64,000 bases of DNA from Pseudomonadota bacterium (GTDB lineage Bacteria; Pseudomonadota; Gammaproteobacteria; Burkholderiales; Rhodocyclaceae): assembly GCA_018241665.1 (NCBI GenBank), contig JAFEDK010000007.1:1-64000 (forward strand). The letters are read 5' to 3'. The notes under the pieces were generated by a model. It did no database searches, was not told where the DNA came from, and saw only the letters and a program-made list of their open reading frames with translations. Of the stretch, positions 44,200 through 53,707 are shown piece by piece; within the stretch, counting starts at the first letter, position 1; every line of letters begins with the position of its first letter. Made by a program: the position numbers and the translations under genes.

Positions 44200-45351
44200 A
44201 TGGCCCAGGCCTACATCGTGGACGCCCTGCGCAGCCCCACCGGCAAGCGCAAGGGCGGCCTGTCTCACCTCCACGCCATCGATCTCGGCGCCCATGTGCT
44301 GAAGGCGCTGGTGGAACGCAACGCCATCCCTGCCGAGGACTACGACGACGTGATCTTCGGCTGTGTGGACACCATCGGCTCCCAGGCCGGCGACATCGCC
44401 CGCACCGCCTGGCTGGCCGCTGGCCTGCCGCTCAACGTCCCCGGCACGACGGTGGACCGCCAGTGCGGATCGAGCCAGCAGGCCATCCACTTCGCCGCCC
44501 AGGCGGTGATGAGCGGCACCCAGGACGTGGTGGCGGTCGGCGGCGTGCAGACGATGACGCAGATCCCCATCTCGTCGGCGATGCTGGCCGGTCAGCCGCT
44601 GGGCTTTCCCGACCCGTTCTCGGGCAGCAAGGGCTGGCAGGCGCGCTTCGGCGGCCAGCCGGTGAACCAGTTCTACGCTGCGCAGCGCATCGCCGACCAC
44701 TGGCAGATCAGCCGCGCCGACATGGAGGCCTACGCGCTGGAGAGCCATCGCCGGGCGCTGGCAGCCATCGAGGCCGGCCGCTTCGAGCGGGAGATCGTGC
44801 CGCTCGAAGGCGTGCTCCGCGACGAGACGCCGCGCCAGACCACGCTGCACAAGATGGCCGAGCTGGAGCCGGTCGGGCCGGAGTTCCCGGCCATCACCGC
44901 CGCCGTGTCGAGCCAGACCTGCGATGCGTCGGCGGCCCTGCTGGTGGTGTCGGAAGCCGCGCTGAAGCGCTACGGCCTCACGCCGAGGGCGCGCATCCAT
45001 CACCTCAGCGTGCTCGGCGACGACCCGATCTGGCACCTCACCGCACCGATCCCGGCCACTCGGGCGGCCCTGCGCAAGACCGGCATGAGCCTGTCCGACA
45101 TCGACTGCGTGGAGATCAACGAGGCCTTCGCCTCGGTGGTGATGGCCTGGCTCAAGGAGACCGGCTACGACCCGGCCCGCACCAACCCCAACGGCGGCGC
45201 CATCGCCCTCGGCCATCCGCTCGGCGCCACCGGCGCGCGCCTGATGACCGGGCTACTGCACGAGCTGGAACGCACGGGCGGCCGCTTCGGGCTGCAGACC
45301 ATGTGTGAAGGCGGCGGGCAGGCCAACGTAACGATCATCGAACGCTTGTGA
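44200..45351 (+). CDS. fadA6: FadA6-like steroid thiolase
   Basis: A 383-residue thiolase with all three catalytic residues: C89 in DRQCGSSQQ, H339 in GHPLG and C369 in CEGGG. GCVDTIGSQAGDIAR and MTQIPISSAM match FadA6 of the KstR2 regulon. It would cleave the beta-keto CoA ester formed from HIP-CoA, releasing acetyl-CoA. AAGGAG, from the end of the preceding gene, precedes the ATG. Confidence 0.88.
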   Translation: MAQAYIVDALRSPTGKRKGGLSHLHAIDLGAHVLKALVERNAIPAEDYDDVIFGCVDTIGSQAGDIARTAWLAAGLPLNVPGTTVDRQCGSSQQAIHFAAQAVMSGTQDVVAVGGVQTMTQIPISSAMLAGQPLGFPDPFSGSKGWQARFGGQPVNQFYAAQRIADHWQISRADMEAYALESHRRALAAIEAGRFEREIVPLEGVLRDETPRQTTLHKMAELEPVGPEFPAITAAVSSQTCDASAALLVVSEAALKRYGLTPRARIHHLSVLGDDPIWHLTAPIPATRAALRKTGMSLSDIDCVEINEAFASVVMAWLKETGYDPARTNPNGGAIALGHPLGATGARLMTGLLHELERTGGRFGLQTMCEGGGQANVTIIERL

Positions 45352-45414
45352 GGCGGCGGCGCATCGCCGCCTGCACCACCGCGAACCATAGAGAAGAATA
45401 TTCTGGAGACAGCA

Positions 45415-46290
45415 ATGGGTATTTGTGAGGGACGTACCGTCATCATCACCGGCGCCGGTGGCGGCTTGGGGCGGGCGTACGCGCTGGCCTTTGCGGCCGA
45501 GGGGGCCAACGTGGTGGTGAACGACATCCGCCTGGCAGCTGCCGAGGCGGTGGTGGACCAGATCGTCACCGGCGGCGGCAAGGCCATCGCGAACGCGGAC
45601 GACATCACCTGCAGCGAGTCGGCCCAGCGCATCGTGGATGCGGCGCTGGCGGCCTTCGGCGAGGTGCACGTGGTGGTGAACAACGCCGGCATCCTGCGCG
45701 ACCGCATGTTCATCAGCCTCAGCGAAGAGGACTGGGACGAGGTGATGCGGGTGCATCTGAAGGGGCATTTCTGCCTTGCCAACATCCTCGGCCGGCGCTG
45801 GCGCGACCAGGCCAAGGCCGGTAACAAGGTCGATGCGCGGATCATCAACACCAGTTCCGGTGCCGGCCTGCAGGGCTCGGTGGGGCAGTCCAACTACTCG
45901 GCGGCGAAGGGCGGCATCGCCGCGCTGACCCTGGTGCAGGCGGCGGAGCTGGCCCGTTATGGCGTCACCGCCAACGCGCTGGCGCCGGCGGCCCGCACGG
46001 CGATGACTGAGAGCGCAATGCCCGATGTGGTGAAGGCGCCGGAAAGCGGCTTCGACGCCTGGGCGGCGGAGAACGTCGCGCCGCTGGTGGTGTGGCTGGG
46101 CAGCGCCCTGTCCGCCCACGTGAGCGGGCAGGTCTTCGAGAGCCAGGGCGGGCGCATCTCCGTTTGCGACGGCTGGCGTACCGGCCCGCAGCGGGACAAG
46201 GGCGCCCGCTGGCTGCCCGCCGAAATCGGCGCGGTGGTGGACGAGCTGATGGGCCAGGCCGTGCCGGCCCAGAAAGTGTGGGGGAGCTGA
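45415..46290 (+). CDS. SDR family dehydrogenase (17beta-HSD4/ChsB1-like)
   Basis: A 291-residue SDR with TGAGGGLG, NNAGILRD, NTSSGAGLQG and the YSAAK pair. ILRDRMFISLSEEDWDEVM resembles the 3-hydroxyacyl-CoA dehydrogenase domains of MFE-2/17beta-HSD4 and mycobacterial ChsB1. A hydroxyacyl-CoA oxidation step is likely. A 63-base gap separates it from fadA6, with a GC-rich hairpin at 45351-45372 and no shared operator. It is probably still in the same transcript. Confidence 0.85.
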   Translation: MGICEGRTVIITGAGGGLGRAYALAFAAEGANVVVNDIRLAAAEAVVDQIVTGGGKAIANADDITCSESAQRIVDAALAAFGEVHVVVNNAGILRDRMFISLSEEDWDEVMRVHLKGHFCLANILGRRWRDQAKAGNKVDARIINTSSGAGLQGSVGQSNYSAAKGGIAALTLVQAAELARYGVTANALAPAARTAMTESAMPDVVKAPESGFDAWAAENVAPLVVWLGSALSAHVSGQVFESQGGRISVCDGWRTGPQRDKGARWLPAEIGAVVDELMGQAVPAQKVWGS

Positions 46291-46291
46291 C

Positions 46292-47854
46292 ATGGAAAAC
46301 GCGCCTGACAAACCCGGCCGGCGCCGCTTCGTGCAGGGCGGCGTGGCCCTCGGTGCCGCCGCGCTGATCGGCCGCGCGCAGGCGGCGACTCCGGGGGCAA
46401 CCAAAGCGCTGCCACTGCCCGAATACGAGGGTTTTGACGCCCACGACCTGGCGGCCCACATCCGCGACGGCCGGCTGACGCCGCTGGAAGTGGTGGACGC
46501 CGCCATCGCCCGCGCCGAGGCGCGCGGCGCGCTCAATGCGGTGGTGCTGCGCCACTACGAGCTGGCCCGCGAAACCGCCTCCGCCTTCGGCCGCGCCGGG
46601 CGTGCCGAGCGGCAGGCGAGGGCGGCCAAGGCGCCGCTGGCCGGCGTACCCTTCGCGCTGAAGGACCTCAACGTCGCCCTGAAGGGCACCATCACCACCA
46701 ACGGCTGCGCCTTCTTCAAGGACGCGGTGGCCGACCACGATTCCACGCTGGTCCAGCGCTACCAGGCGGCCGGCCTCAACATCTTCGCCAAGCTGGCCTC
46801 GCCGGAGTTCGGCCAGACCGGCACCACCGAATCCCGCCTGTGGGGGCAGACCCATAACCCGTGGAACACCGCCCACAGTGCCGGTGGCTCGTCGGGCGGT
46901 TCAGCCGCGGCGGTGGCGGCGGGCATCCTGCCGGCGGCCCACGCCAGCGACGGCGGCGGCTCGATCCGCATCCCGTCGTCCCACTGCGGGGTGTTCGGCC
47001 TCAAGCCCAGCCGCGGCCGCGTGCCGGCGGGGCCGAAAGCCCTGGAAGGCTGGATGGGGCTGTCGGTGAACAACGTGATCACCCGCAGCGTGCGCGACTC
47101 GGCACGGCTGCTGCAACTCACCCAGGGGCCGGAGGCCGGCTCCCGCGTCGGGCCGCCACCGGCCGACTTGATGGCCGCGCTACGCCAGCCGCCGAAAGGC
47201 CTGCGCATCGCGCTGATGGACGTCAATCCCTTCGGGATGGGCGTGCACGCCGACTGCCTGGATGCGGTGAAGCAGGCCGCCCGCCTGTGCACCGATCTCG
47301 GCCACAAGGTGGAGGTCGCTGCGCCGCATCTGCCGATCCAGGAGATGTTCGCCGGCATGGGCGTGGTCACCGCCACCGGCATGCTGACCAGCGTGCAGGC
47401 CCGCGAGAAGCTGCTCGGCCGGGCGGTGCGCGAGGACGAGATGGAGCCGATCAACTGGCGCAGCCTGCAGCTCGCCAAGGGCTACAGCGCCGAGCAGGTG
47501 TTCCGCGCCCGCGCCGCGTTCGACCAGGCAGGCCGCATCCTCGACGAATTCTTCGCGCGCTACGACCTGATCCTCTCGCCGGTCACCGCGGCGCCGCCGC
47601 CGCTACTCGGCGCGCTGTCCCTCGACCAGCCCTACGAGGACTTCGTGAAGAACGCGATGCTGGCCTCACCCTTCACTGCGATGTTCAACATGAGCGGCCA
47701 GCCGGCCATGTCTGTGCCGCTGCACTGGAACGCCGCCGGCCTGCCGATCGGCGTGCAGTTCGCCGGCCCCTTCGGCGGCGAGGCGCGCCTGCTGGCCCTG
47801 GCTGCGCAGCTGGAACAGGCCGCACCGTGGAAACACCGCCGGCCGCCGCTGTAA
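46292..47854 (+). CDS. Tat-exported amidase signature hydrolase
   Basis: A 520-residue amidase-signature enzyme. The twin-arginine signal is GRRRFVQGG followed by a hydrophobic stretch to about residue 32. The catalytic triad is K124 (FALKDLN), S200 in GGSSGGS and nucleophile S224 in GGGSIR. The enzyme would act in the periplasm on an amide or ester. In this operon a glycine- or taurine-conjugated bile acid is an attractive but unproven substrate. It follows the SDR by one base. Confidence 0.85.
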   Translation: MENAPDKPGRRRFVQGGVALGAAALIGRAQAATPGATKALPLPEYEGFDAHDLAAHIRDGRLTPLEVVDAAIARAEARGALNAVVLRHYELARETASAFGRAGRAERQARAAKAPLAGVPFALKDLNVALKGTITTNGCAFFKDAVADHDSTLVQRYQAAGLNIFAKLASPEFGQTGTTESRLWGQTHNPWNTAHSAGGSSGGSAAAVAAGILPAAHASDGGGSIRIPSSHCGVFGLKPSRGRVPAGPKALEGWMGLSVNNVITRSVRDSARLLQLTQGPEAGSRVGPPPADLMAALRQPPKGLRIALMDVNPFGMGVHADCLDAVKQAARLCTDLGHKVEVAAPHLPIQEMFAGMGVVTATGMLTSVQAREKLLGRAVREDEMEPINWRSLQLAKGYSAEQVFRARAAFDQAGRILDEFFARYDLILSPVTAAPPPLLGALSLDQPYEDFVKNAMLASPFTAMFNMSGQPAMSVPLHWNAAGLPIGVQFAGPFGGEARLLALAAQLEQAAPWKHRRPPL

Positions 47855-47889
47855 GCGCCCGACAACGACAAGAACGACTGGAGACTCCC

Positions 47890-48675
47890 ATGAGCAAGAT
47901 CCCCGAATACGTGCCCGGGCACGGCCTGCTGAAGGGCAAGTCCGTGCTGATCACCGCCGCCGCCGGCGCCGGCATCGGCTTTTCCGCCGCCCGCCGCTGC
48001 GTGGAGGAGGGCTGCCGCGCCCTGATGATTTCCGACATCCACCCGCGCCGGCTCGAAGAGGCCGTCGCCACGCTGAAGGCGGAAAGCGGCCTCACCGAGG
48101 TGTATGGCCAGCTGTGCAACGTGACCGTCGAAGAGGATGTCCGCGCGCTGGTGTCCGCCGCCGAGGAACGCCTGGGCGGCGTGGACGTGCTGATCAACAA
48201 CGCCGGCCTCGGCGGCCAGAAGCGCGTCACCGAGATGAGCGACGAGGAGTGGAACCGGGTGCTGGACATCACGCTGACCGGCACCTTCCGCATGACCCGC
48301 GCGATGCTGCCGCACATGGAAGCGCGCGGCAGCGGCGCCATCGTCAATAACGCCTCTGTGCTCGGCTGGCGCGCCCAGAAGGAGCAGGCCCACTACGCCG
48401 CGGCCAAGGCCGGCGTGATGGCGTTGACCCGCTGCGCGGCTCTCGAAGCCGCCGAGCACGGCGTGCGCATCAACGCCGTGTCGCCGTCCATCGCGCTGCA
48501 CGACTTCCTCAAGAAGGCTTCCAGCGAGGAACTCCTCGCCCAGCTGGCCAGCCGCGAAGCCTTCGGCCGCGCCGCCGAAGTGTGGGAGGTGGCCAACGTG
48601 ATGGTCTTCCTGGCCAGCGACTACGCCTCCTACATGACCGGCGAAGTGCTGTCGGTCAGCTCCCAGCACGCCTGA
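47890..48675 (+). CDS. ipdF: IpdF, 5-hydroxy HIP-CoA dehydrogenase (SDR)
   Basis: A 261-residue SDR. YVPGHGLLKGKSVLITAAAG at the N-terminus and NNASVLGWRAQKEQAHYAAAK around the active site match IpdF (Rv3559c type) closely; the C-terminus LSVSSQHA also fits. IpdF oxidises the 5-hydroxyl of 5-OH-HIP-CoA. GGAGA precedes the ATG. The longer frame upstream is a shadow of the amidase gene. Confidence 0.87.
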   Translation: MSKIPEYVPGHGLLKGKSVLITAAAGAGIGFSAARRCVEEGCRALMISDIHPRRLEEAVATLKAESGLTEVYGQLCNVTVEEDVRALVSAAEERLGGVDVLINNAGLGGQKRVTEMSDEEWNRVLDITLTGTFRMTRAMLPHMEARGSGAIVNNASVLGWRAQKEQAHYAAAKAGVMALTRCAALEAAEHGVRINAVSPSIALHDFLKKASSEELLAQLASREAFGRAAEVWEVANVMVFLASDYASYMTGEVLSVSSQHA

Positions 48676-48687
48676 GCGGAGCCGCCG

Positions 48688-49167
48688 ATGACCAGCACCT
48701 TTTCCAGCGCCGACGCGTTGCTGGCTGCCGCCGGCCGTGAGCTTGGCACCACCGACTGGCTCGAGATCACCCAGGAGCGGGTGAACCAGTTTGCCGATGC
48801 GACGGGCGACCACCAGTGGATCCACGTGGACCCGGAGCGGGCCAAGGACGGGCCGTTTGGCGGCTGCATCGCCCACGGCTACCTGACCCTGTCCCTCGCC
48901 AACTTCTTCCTGCCGCAGCTGATCCACATCGACAACATGAAGATGGGCGTCAACGTCGGCGCCGACCGGGTGCGCTTTCCGGCACCGGTCCGCGTCGGGG
49001 CGCGCATCCGCGGGCGCGGCGAGATCCTCAAGGTGGAGGCCGTCGGCGAGGCGGTGCAATCCACCGTCCGCGTCAGCATTGAGATCGAGGGCGAAACGCG
49101 CCCCGGCTGCGTGATCGACACCATCAGCCGCTACACCTTCCACTCCGCCGCCGAGGCGATTTCCTGA
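48688..49167 (+). CDS. MaoC family (R)-specific enoyl-CoA hydratase
   Basis: A 159-residue single MaoC domain with D41 and H46 in TGDHQWIHVDPERA and the following GPFGGCIAHGY. It should be an active hydratase without a partner. In the context it would hydrate an enoyl-CoA derived from the ring C/D residue. It is 12 bases after ipdF. Confidence 0.86.
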   Translation: MTSTFSSADALLAAAGRELGTTDWLEITQERVNQFADATGDHQWIHVDPERAKDGPFGGCIAHGYLTLSLANFFLPQLIHIDNMKMGVNVGADRVRFPAPVRVGARIRGRGEILKVEAVGEAVQSTVRVSIEIEGETRPGCVIDTISRYTFHSAAEAIS

Positions 49168-49170
49168 GAG

Positions 49171-50382
49171 ATGTCCGTCATGACCGAAGCCGTCATCGTT
49201 TCCACCGCGCGTACCGCGCTGACCAAATCCTTCCGCGGCGCCTTCAATGACACCGAGGCGCCGGTGCTCGGCGGCCACGTGGTGCGAGCTGTCGTCGAAC
49301 GGGCCGGCATCGAGCCGGCCGCCGTCGAGGACGTGATCATGGGCGCCGCCGTGCAGCAGGGCACCCAGGGCTACAACATCGGGCGCCTGTGCGCCTACAC
49401 CGGCGGTCTGCCGCAGAGCGTGGCGGGCATGGCGGTGGACCGCATGTGCGCGTCCGGCCTGATGAGCATCGGCATCGCTGCCAAGAACATCCTGGCTGGC
49501 GAGATGAAGATTGCCATCGCCGGCGGCGTCGAGTCCCTGTCGCTGACCCAGACCAAGCACAAGAACAGCTATCGTGCCCAGTCGGAAGCCGCCATCGCGG
49601 CGATGCCCAGCGCCTACATCCCGATGCTCGAGACGGCCGAGATCGTCTCCCGCCGCTACGGCATCAGCCGCACCGCGCAGGACGCCTATGCGCTGCAGAG
49701 CCAGCAGCGCACCGCCGCCGCGCAGGAAGCCGGCCTCTTCGACGACGAGATCGTGCCGCTGGCGGCGCGCCGCCTGCTGCTCGACAAGGAAGGCAAGCCG
49801 CTCGGCCACGAGGACGTGGTGGCCCGCAAGGACGAATGCAACCGGCCGTCCACCACGCTGGACGACCTGGCCGCGCTGAAGCCGGTGTGGAAGGACGGCA
49901 AGTGGGTGCAGCAGGGCGAGTTCGTCACCGCCGGCAACGCCTCGCAGTTCTCCGACGGTGCCGCCGCCGCGCTGCTGATGAGCCGCGCCGAGGCCGAGCG
50001 CCGCGGGCTGGCGCCGCTGGGCATCTACCGCGGCATTGCGGTGGCCGGCTGCGCGCCGGACGAGATGGGCATCGGCCCGGTCTTCGCGATTCCGAAACTG
50101 CTGGAGCGTTTCGGCCTCAGCGTCGGCGACGTGGGCCTGTGGGAGATCAACGAGGCCTTCGCCTGCCAGGTGATCCATTGCCGCGACACGCTGGGCATCC
50201 CCAATAATCGCCTCAACGTGAATGGCGGCGCGATCTCCATCGGCCACCCCTTCGGCATGTCGGGGGCCCGCATGGTCGGCCACGCGCTGGCCGAAGGCCG
50301 CCGGCGCGGCGTGCGCTACGTGGTGGTGTCGATGTGCATCGGCGGCGGCATGGGCGCAGCGGGGCTGTTCGAGGTGGCCTGA
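49171..50382 (+). CDS. acetyl-CoA C-acyltransferase (thiolase)
   Basis: A 403-residue thiolase with C93 in DRMCASGL, H359 in GHPFG and C389 in CIGGG. It belongs to the AtoB/FadA type and is clearly different from the fadA6 product. It is the last gene of the long operon and would carry out a late thiolytic step of the C/D-ring residue or of the side chain. A second in-frame ATG (49180) is possible. Confidence 0.86.
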   Translation: MSVMTEAVIVSTARTALTKSFRGAFNDTEAPVLGGHVVRAVVERAGIEPAAVEDVIMGAAVQQGTQGYNIGRLCAYTGGLPQSVAGMAVDRMCASGLMSIGIAAKNILAGEMKIAIAGGVESLSLTQTKHKNSYRAQSEAAIAAMPSAYIPMLETAEIVSRRYGISRTAQDAYALQSQQRTAAAQEAGLFDDEIVPLAARRLLLDKEGKPLGHEDVVARKDECNRPSTTLDDLAALKPVWKDGKWVQQGEFVTAGNASQFSDGAAAALLMSRAEAERRGLAPLGIYRGIAVAGCAPDEMGIGPVFAIPKLLERFGLSVGDVGLWEINEAFACQVIHCRDTLGIPNNRLNVNGGAISIGHPFGMSGARMVGHALAEGRRRGVRYVVVSMCIGGGMGAAGLFEVA

Positions 50383-50398
50383 GCGGCCCTGAACAGGA

Positions 50399-50899
50399 CT
50401 ATTTCTTCGGTACGCCGCGTCCGTCCTCCAGGGGCGCGGTCGACGCCGACAGCGTGAGAGCCTTGCAGCTCTCAAGCGGAATCGTCACGCGGGCCCGTGC
50501 CTCGGTGAAACCGGTGAGCTGCACGGGCTTGCCATCCACGCGCACGCGGACGAAACCCGGCCCCTGGTAGTCCGGGTTGCGCAGTTCGAGGGTGGCTTTC
50601 GCAAAGCCGTCCGGCTTCGCCTTGGCGGACGGCATCCGGATCGCCGCCACCTGGGCCAGCTGGAGCGTGCTCGCCGCTGCGTTGCCGATGCGCAGCTCGA
50701 TCATTGGGGAGGCCTCGTCGGCAGCCAGCCGGGCCCGTTGCAGCGTGGTGGTTTCCCCGCTGTCGCGGTCGGTGCAGCGCGCCTCGATGGTCTGGGAGCC
50801 GCTGGGCCGCGGCGGGTTGATGCCGTTGCCGAAGGCCGGCTCGCCGAGCAGGCCGCACAGCAGCAAGGCAATCGCGTATCCGTAGCGGGTCGGCTTCAT
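50399..50899 (-). CDS. hypothetical secreted protein
   Basis: A 166-residue protein I do not recognise. Residues 1-24 form a signal peptide (AIALLLCGLLGEPAFG), and the mature part has two cysteines in ARCTDRD and ESCKAL. GAGGTG stands before the ATG. It lies directly downstream of the 50908 gene on the same strand and converges on the thiolase gene, 16 bases away. Confidence 0.65.
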   Translation of the reverse strand: MKPTRYGYAIALLLCGLLGEPAFGNGINPPRPSGSQTIEARCTDRDSGETTTLQRARLAADEASPMIELRIGNAAASTLQLAQVAAIRMPSAKAKPDGFAKATLELRNPDYQGPGFVRVRVDGKPVQLTGFTEARARVTIPLESCKALTLSASTAPLEDGRGVPKK

Positions 50900-50907
50900 C
50901 GTACACC

Positions 50908-51636
50908 TCATTGCTGGTTGATCCGCCGGACGATCATCGCTGCCACGTCGTCCGTGCCCCGATTGCCGATCTCCACCGCCTGGGCCTTGATCTTCGCGTG
51001 TTCGTCGAAGGCATCGAAAGTTGGGTCGAACTGGGCGCAGGGGCTGTGGCTGCGGGTGGTCGGCGTGCAGTACAGGCCGGTGAGCCAGCGGTCGATCGAG
51101 GCCGAGACGATGTTCAGCCGGATCGCGTAGTCCTTCAGGGCCTTGTCGACGGTCGGCGTGGCGGCGGCAGTGGCGTCGTCCTGGAACACCACCGACAGGG
51201 CGACGACCTTGGCGTAGGCGTCGTAGCGGCGCAGCTTGATTTCGGCGATCCGGCTGACGTATTGCAGATAGACATCTTCGTCGATCTCCACCCGCTGGGT
51301 CAGCGGCAGCACCGCGTAGTACTCCTGCCACAGCGTGTTGCTGTAGAGCAGGAACTGGGCGAGGCAGTCCTGCATCAGCGCCACCTGCTGCTTGCGGTTG
51401 TCGTAACGGCGCTGGAAGTCGGGCACCAGCACCGAGGTGATCAGCGAGCCCACCAGCAACAGCACGAAGCCGTTGGAGAGAAAGTCGAGCACCTGGGCCA
51501 GGCGGCCCCTGGGGGCTGCCGGTGCTTCCGGTGGACGCGCCTCTCGCGCCGCGATCAGGGCGTAGCGAACCTCCGCGCGGATCTTCGCCTGCTCGGATTC
51601 GGAAAGCTCCGGCACCTCATCCGCTTCCTTCGTCAT
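50908..51636 (-). CDS. hypothetical membrane-anchored protein
   Basis: A 242-residue protein with a charged N-terminus, one transmembrane helix at about 50-73 (NGFVLLLVGSLITSVLVP) and a long helical region with two cysteines. No domain is recognised. The start at 51636 was chosen since the frame upstream reaches into the promoter of the next operon. It forms a two-gene unit with 50399. Confidence 0.65.
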   Translation of the reverse strand: MTKEADEVPELSESEQAKIRAEVRYALIAAREARPPEAPAAPRGRLAQVLDFLSNGFVLLLVGSLITSVLVPDFQRRYDNRKQQVALMQDCLAQFLLYSNTLWQEYYAVLPLTQRVEIDEDVYLQYVSRIAEIKLRRYDAYAKVVALSVVFQDDATAAATPTVDKALKDYAIRLNIVSASIDRWLTGLYCTPTTRSHSPCAQFDPTFDAFDEHAKIKAQAVEIGNRGTDDVAAMIVRRINQQ

Positions 51637-51718
51637 CGGCCCTGGCCTCGTTCTTGTTGGAATCCCTCGTTCCCAGTGTAGGAAACGGGAGCCTGGAGCG
51701 CCGACCCGGCGATCCATC

Positions 51719-51763
51719 TAGGCCTTACGGACGATGCCGCCCGAATCGCGCCTCCCGCACCAT
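51719..51763 (+). promoter_or_regulatory. operator 8 and promoter of SDR-dehydrogenase operon
   Basis: TAGGCCTTACGGACGATG (51719-51736) keeps the right half GGACGATG and a weaker left half. A -10-like CACCAT lies 21 bases on (51758-51763). The start codon is at 51799. Confidence 0.6.
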
Positions 51764-51798
51764 CCTCTCCACACCCATACAAAACGTGAGGAGATGCA

Positions 51799-52563
51799 AT
51801 GAGCAATACCAGCAAGCGCCTGTTCGACCTGGACGGCCGGGTCGCCGTAGTTACCGGTTCGGGGCAGGGCATGGGGCTCGGCGTGGTGCGGGCGCTGGCC
51901 CGCCAGGGCGCGCGGGTGGTGGTCAACGACTATTACCCCGAGCGCGCCGCCCAGGCGGTGGAAACGCTGCTGGCCGAGGGCTTCCAGGTGTGCGCGGCGC
52001 CGGGCGACATCACCCGGCCGGAAGTGCGCGAGGCCATCGTCGCCACCGCCCGCGAGGCCTTCGGCGAGATCGACATCCTGGTCAATAACGCCGGTGTTCC
52101 GCCGGGCATGCCGGAATCCCTGACCCGCTTCGAGAACCTGCAGGACGCGGACTTCGAGCGCCAGCTGGACCTCAACCTGCGCGCCATCGTCGGCCTGACC
52201 CGGCTGGTGCTGCCGGGCATGTGTGAGCGCGGCTTCGGGCGCATCGTCATCATCAGCTCCGAATCGTGGCGCGCCGGCAACCGCATGGGTCTCAGCAACT
52301 ACGCAGCGGCCAAGGCGGCGGCGCTGGGTTTCATGCGCCACCTGGCCCACGAGGTGGGCCGCCAGGGCGTGACGGCGAACGCGGTGTCCCTCGGCGCGAT
52401 GAACAACTTCGGTTACGACGACATCGCCAAGGCCACCACCGCCGTCGGCCGCGCCGGCACGCCGGACGACGTGGGCGCGGCGGTAAGCTACCTCGTTTCC
52501 GACGAGGCCTCCTGGATGTGCGGCCAGACGCTGCCGCTCAATGGCGGCTCCTTCACGATCTGA
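51799..52563 (+). CDS. SDR family oxidoreductase
   Basis: A 254-residue SDR with TGSGQGMG, NNAGVP, ISSESW and the YAAAK pair. GAGGAGA precedes the ATG. It leads an operon with an acyl-CoA dehydrogenase pair and is probably a hydroxyacyl-CoA or hydroxysteroid dehydrogenase. Confidence 0.87.
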   Translation: MSNTSKRLFDLDGRVAVVTGSGQGMGLGVVRALARQGARVVVNDYYPERAAQAVETLLAEGFQVCAAPGDITRPEVREAIVATAREAFGEIDILVNNAGVPPGMPESLTRFENLQDADFERQLDLNLRAIVGLTRLVLPGMCERGFGRIVIISSESWRAGNRMGLSNYAAAKAAALGFMRHLAHEVGRQGVTANAVSLGAMNNFGYDDIAKATTAVGRAGTPDDVGAAVSYLVSDEASWMCGQTLPLNGGSFTI

Positions 52564-52581
52564 GCGGACGAGGGCAGGCTG

Positions 52582-53703
52582 ATGAACTTCGATTTTTCCG
52601 ACGACCAGAAGCTGCTGCGCGACGCGCTGCGCAAGTTCCTGGTCAATGAGTCGCCGCTGGGCGAGGCCCGCCGCGTGATGGACCAGGGCCTCAGCCATAG
52701 CTCGGCGGTCTGGTCCGGACTGGGCGGCATGGCGGTCAATACGCTGATGCTGCCGGAAAGCTGCGGCGGGCATGGGCTGGGGGCGCTGGAGCTGTGCGTG
52801 GTGGCGGAAGAGGCCGGGCGTCAGCTGGCCCCGGTGCCGCTGGCGTCGACGCTGTACCTGGCGGTGCAGGCGCTGCTGTTGGGCGCCGGCGAGGCCCAGC
52901 AACTACGCTGGTTGCCGCGCGTTGCCGACGGGCAGATCGCCACGCTGGTGGCGCCGCTGGATGGCAGTGCGATGGCGCGCCCGCGCTTCGACGGCACGGC
53001 CCTGCACGGCACCGCGCCGCTGGTGATGGATGGCGAGGCCGCCCATTTCGCGGTGGTGCTGGCCGACGGCCCCGACGGCCGGCCGGTGCTGGTCGTCGCC
53101 GAGCTGGGCGCCAGCGTGGCGCGCCGCCGCCTGGCCACCATCGACCCGAGCCGGGGCTTTGCGGCGCTGGCTTTCGATGCCACGCCGGCCGAGGCGCTGA
53201 ATGCGGTGGACGACGCAGAGGCGCTGCTCGACACGCTGCGCAGCCGGGCAGCGATCCTGCTCGCCTTCGAGCAGCTCGGCGGCGCCGACAGCGCGCTGGC
53301 GATGGCCGCCGGCTACGCCCGAGAGCGCAAGGCCTTCGGGCGGGCCATCGGCTCCTACCAGGGCATCAAGCACAAGCTGGCCGACATCTACACCCGCAAC
53401 GAGATGGCTCGCGCCCATTGCTACTACGGCGCCTGGGCCCTGTCCTGCGACGCGCCGGAGCTGGGGCTGGCGGCGGCCGGTGCGCGCATCGCCGCCACCG
53501 ACGCCTTCGGCTACGCCGCCCAGGAGAACATCCAGACCCACGGCGGCATGGGCTACACGTGGGAGATGGACTGCCACCTCTACTACCGCCGCGCCCGCCA
53601 GCTGGCCGTGGCGCTGGGCAGCCGCCACGCCTGGAACGAGCGCCTGGTGCGCGAGCTGGAAGCCCGCCTGGACGACACGCCGTCGCAGGATCACAAGGAG
53701 TAA
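52582..53703 (+). CDS. acyl-CoA dehydrogenase, R-QF type subunit
   Basis: A 373-residue acyl-CoA dehydrogenase. RERKAFGRAIGSYQGIKHK (near 248) and THGGMGYTWEMD (near 320) are present; the SEPxAGSD loop is not. Its partner is the next gene, four bases downstream. Confidence 0.87.
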   Translation: MNFDFSDDQKLLRDALRKFLVNESPLGEARRVMDQGLSHSSAVWSGLGGMAVNTLMLPESCGGHGLGALELCVVAEEAGRQLAPVPLASTLYLAVQALLLGAGEAQQLRWLPRVADGQIATLVAPLDGSAMARPRFDGTALHGTAPLVMDGEAAHFAVVLADGPDGRPVLVVAELGASVARRRLATIDPSRGFAALAFDATPAEALNAVDDAEALLDTLRSRAAILLAFEQLGGADSALAMAAGYARERKAFGRAIGSYQGIKHKLADIYTRNEMARAHCYYGAWALSCDAPELGLAAAGARIAATDAFGYAAQENIQTHGGMGYTWEMDCHLYYRRARQLAVALGSRHAWNERLVRELEARLDDTPSQDHKE

Positions 53704-53707
53704 TCGC

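Noticed and set aside
45351-45372. AGGCGGCG...CGCCGCCT hairpin after fadA6
   Set aside because: No T-run follows, and the operon seems to continue; GC-rich self-complementarity is common at this base composition.
50925-50940. GGACGATCATCG resembling the right half of the shared operator
   Set aside because: It lies in the coding region of the 50908 gene, lacks the left half-site and has no -10-like hexamer at 20 bases.
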